DNA from: Emticicia agri | GTDB taxonomy: Bacteria; Bacteroidota; Bacteroidia; Cytophagales; Spirosomataceae | Assembly (NCBI GenBank): GCA_945860265.1 | Contig: CAMAQF010000025.1 | Span: 1 to 47,086 of the forward strand | Direction of reading: 5' to 3' | DNA length: 47,086 nucleotides | Shown here: piece by piece, positions 45,406-47,086 of the stretch | How positions within the stretch are numbered: position 1 is the stretch's first letter | Layout of the letters: the number at the start of each line of letters is the position of its first letter | Notes under the pieces: model-generated | Database searches by the model: none | What the model was told of the DNA's origin: nothing | The model's input: only the letters and a program-made list of their open reading frames with translations | Position numbers and translations under genes: made by a program

Positions 45406-46644
45406 CTAATTAGAAATCCACTGCATAACAAGCCCAGTAACATACCCACAATATGTGCCAACGGCATTGCCAAGGATGGCCAGTAAAACACCAATCGGAG
45501 CGAGTGAAGGATTAAAAGCCGCTGCTACAACCGACGCAGAAGCAACACCTCCAACATTGGCCTGTGAACCAACGGCTGTAAAAAAGAAAGGAGCTTTTAC
45601 TAAATATGACGCTGCAATCGTAAAGACTGCGTGTATCAGAATCCAAATTAGGCCAATCAAAAATAACATCGGATTTTTGAAAGCTTCAAAAATATGCAGT
45701 TGCATTCCTATTGTAGAGATGAGAAAGTATAAAAACAAAGTTCCAATTTTTGAAGCACCGAATTCTTCAAGGTTTCTTGCTTTGGTATTTGAAAGTAAAA
45801 ATCCTGATAATGAGGCAATTGTAACAATCCAAAATGATTTTGAAGCTAAACTATATGCTTTTAAATTTGGAAAATTTGCTTCGATGAAAGGAGCAATGTT
45901 ATCAGCAATAAAATGTGCAAAGCCTGTTACTCCAAACCCAACCGCCAAAACCAAAAATAATTCTTGAAAAGTAGGATTTTTTTGTTTGGCACTTTCAATT
46001 TCCACCCTTTCTTGTATTTCTTTAATGATACTCGAATCAGCTTTCATTTTCTTATCAATAATTGCCGCTTTTCCAACAAAATATAACAGAATTCCCAACC
46101 ATAGCTCAGCAAAAAGCACATCAATTACGCTCGTTTGGGCAAATACAGCTGGTGACGGTTGAAATATTTCTTTTAGTGCCAATTGATTTGCATTTCCTCC
46201 AGTCCAACTTCCTGCAATTGTTGCCAATCCACGCCATATTTCTTCACCATCTTTTCCCAAGAAATTTGGATCAAGCATTTTTCCAATCCAAATAGCTACT
46301 GTGCCGCCTACCATAACCCCAACTGCACCTGCAAAAAACACAAATAAAGCTTTAGCACCAAGCTGCTTAATAGCCTTTATATCAATACTTAACGTAAAAA
46401 AAACCAAGCATGTAGGCAAGAAAAAACGAGAGGCTGTTTCATCAAGTTGTGAATCAGAAGCCGAAATTATATTAAACGAACTTAATAAACCTGGAATAAA
46501 AAAACAAAGGAGAATAGATGGAACAATTTTATAAAACTTTTCAAACGACTTGACCGTAGTTGAATAAAATATCAAAGCCAAAGTTGCCATCAAAATGCCA
46601 AGTACTATAGCATCGTTTGTAAAAAAAGCTTTTTCTTGAATCAT
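45406..46644 (-). CDS. DUF819 family integral membrane protein (YjcL-like)
   Basis: The 412-residue protein is almost entirely hydrophobic with about ten to twelve predicted membrane helices (for example VLGILMATLALIFYSTTVKS and IGVLLAILGNAVGTYCGYV). Conserved DUF819 blocks are visible: GLATIAGSWTGGNANQLALK, PSPAVFAQTSVIDVLFAELW and FFTAVGSQANVGGVASASVV. The Gly-Gly-Asn motif and repeated architecture resemble secondary transporters, but no substrate is known. ATG at 46642-46644. It is the first gene of a minus-strand run ending at the Wzi-like gene, and transcription from the RNA gene at the window edge is blocked by two terminators. Confidence 0.85.
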   Translation of the reverse strand: MIQEKAFFTNDAIVLGILMATLALIFYSTTVKSFEKFYKIVPSILLCFFIPGLLSSFNIISASDSQLDETASRFFLPTCLVFFTLSIDIKAIKQLGAKALFVFFAGAVGVMVGGTVAIWIGKMLDPNFLGKDGEEIWRGLATIAGSWTGGNANQLALKEIFQPSPAVFAQTSVIDVLFAELWLGILLYFVGKAAIIDKKMKADSSIIKEIQERVEIESAKQKNPTFQELFLVLAVGFGVTGFAHFIADNIAPFIEANFPNLKAYSLASKSFWIVTIASLSGFLLSNTKARNLEEFGASKIGTLFLYFLISTIGMQLHIFEAFKNPMLFLIGLIWILIHAVFTIAASYLVKAPFFFTAVGSQANVGGVASASVVAAAFNPSLAPIGVLLAILGNAVGTYCGYVTGLVMQWISN

Positions 46645-46722
46645 CGTTTTAGTTTATTAAAATAGGAAATACAAAGTAAATGATTCTTGATTGGAAATAA
46701 AACAATCGAGTTTTTTAAACAT

Positions 46723-46758
46723 AAAAAAACACGCAAACCTCAATTTGGGATTGCGTGT
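46723..46758 (-). terminator. Rho-independent terminator 2 downstream of the RNA gene
   Basis: On the minus strand ACACGCAATCCC and GAGGTTTGCGTGT form the stem (with a small bulge), followed by seven T. It is the second terminator in a row behind the tRNA-like RNA and lies upstream of the DUF819 gene. Confidence 0.8.
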
Positions 46759-46823
46759 CGCAATTACACTTCATCAACAAACTAAAAACTAAAAAATATT
46801 TTTTCTAAACAAAAATACTCAAA

Positions 46824-46872
46824 AAAAAGGTGTGAAAGAAAATTATAAAATAAAAAATTCTTTCACACTTTT
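46824..46872 (-). terminator. Rho-independent terminator 1 directly after the RNA gene
   Basis: On the minus strand AGTGTGAAAGAA pairs with TTCTTTCACAC around an AT-rich loop, followed by CTTTTTTTT. It begins about 12 nt after the 3' end of the tRNA-like RNA. Confidence 0.88.
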
Positions 46873-46883
46873 AATTTGTTTGC

Positions 46884-47043
46884 TGTAAGAGGGGGAGTCG
46901 AACCGCCCACGGTGTAGTTAGCCACAGTACAAGTTTGGTGGTCCATCCCAGTCGACTAAGAAAGTCCGGCATTATGCTGCGTTTGTCCTATATTCACCAC
47001 CCCCGAGACAGGAGGGCATGGCTGCCAATTTCATCACCTTACA
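46884..47043 (-). ncRNA. tRNA-like structured RNA with a ~92-nt insertion in the variable region
   Basis: On the minus strand the molecule folds like a tRNA. The acceptor stem is TGTAAGG (47043-47037) against TCTTACA (46890-46884), seven pairs with one G-U. U8 follows, then a D arm with ATG/CAT and the AATTGG loop carrying G18-G19. The anticodon-like arm is CCCTC (47016-47012), loop CTGTCTC, GGGGG (47004-47000), with GTC at the anticodon positions. The T arm is GGCGG-TTCGACT-CCCCC (46907-46891), with one C-C mismatch. Between anticodon and T arms lie about 92 nt (46908-46999) instead of 4-24, including the hairpin TGTGG-CTAA-CTACA. No CCA is encoded (GCA follows). Two strong terminators follow. 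It is not tmRNA-like in sequence, and a functional tRNA is doubtful. Function unknown. Confidence 0.6.
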
Positions 47044-47086
47044 ATATAAATCGAAACCTAAGAGAAGCTATGCTGTATCTTATTTT

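Noticed and set aside
45303..45494. 63-codon hydrophobic minus-strand frame at the end of the DUF819 gene
   Set aside because: Its first half is an out-of-frame reading of DUF819 and no start or motif supports the rest.
46884..47086. tmRNA (ssrA) at the window edge
   Set aside because: The 5' half carries a D arm and a local anticodon-like arm, and I find no GGATTCGAC motif or ALAA-type tag, so a tmRNA reading is not supported.
1..47086. CRISPR arrays, insertion sequences, prophage or an integrative element
   Set aside because: No regularly spaced repeats, transposase, integrase or phage structural genes were seen on either strand.

Overview
The window comes from a low-GC (roughly one-third G+C by eye) member of the Bacteroidota, most likely a Cytophagales bacterium. 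Supporting signs are the type IX secretion (T9SS)-style C-terminal domains, a TonB-dependent receptor, a Wzi-like outer-membrane protein, many Ala-Gln signal-peptide ends, starts without Shine-Dalgarno sequences, and TAnnTTTG promoter boxes. The genus is inference only. Most genes are chromosomal housekeeping or envelope genes; I see no prophage, insertion sequence or CRISPR array.

Layout. 1-2498 (minus) is a membrane pyrophosphatase whose C-terminus continues into an OmpA-like peptidoglycan-binding domain and runs off the window. 2796-7981 (plus) holds a secreted PIG-L/LmbE-type deacetylase and a secreted PQQ-propeller protein; the latter lies in long non-coding flanks carrying two diverged copies of a ~120-bp repeat. 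8668-12598 (minus) is thrS-infC, lacking the usual rpmI-rplT, plus a TPR lipoprotein. 13093-17269 (minus) has an rRNA-methyltransferase-like gene, decayed gene fragments, a secreted protein and an EVE-domain protein. 17519-19024 is a plus-strand secreted repeat protein ending in the GCX-COOH sorting domain, convergent with a 1080-residue sortilin/BNR propeller protein. 22439-24205 contains an unknown gene and two tandem DinB-family genes. 24280-25383 is a metallo-beta-lactamase-fold pseudogene with three nonsense codons.

25590-30241 holds an XRE/S24-like regulator abutting a methionine aminotransferase, then (minus) a MenE-like ligase overlapping an unknown gene, and a Rieske lipoprotein. 30567-32710 contains a DUF2452 gene and the prs-rplY pair. 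32864-36089 (plus) has two unknown genes and a TonB receptor. 36449-43452 carries a subtilase, PepP-type aminopeptidase, DUF1460 protein, secreted amidohydrolase, an unlisted 56-residue membrane protein, a P-loop kinase and folD. 43504-46644 (minus) has an isolated T9SS-type sorting-domain fragment, a Wzi-like protein and a DUF819 membrane protein.

The right edge (46884-47043, minus) holds what may be the most unusual object: a ~160-nt RNA with a fully pairing tRNA-like acceptor stem, D arm, anticodon-like arm and T arm, but a ~92-nt insertion where the variable loop should be and no encoded CCA. It is followed by two strong tandem terminators. All family assignments come from motif recognition by eye; no database search was run.
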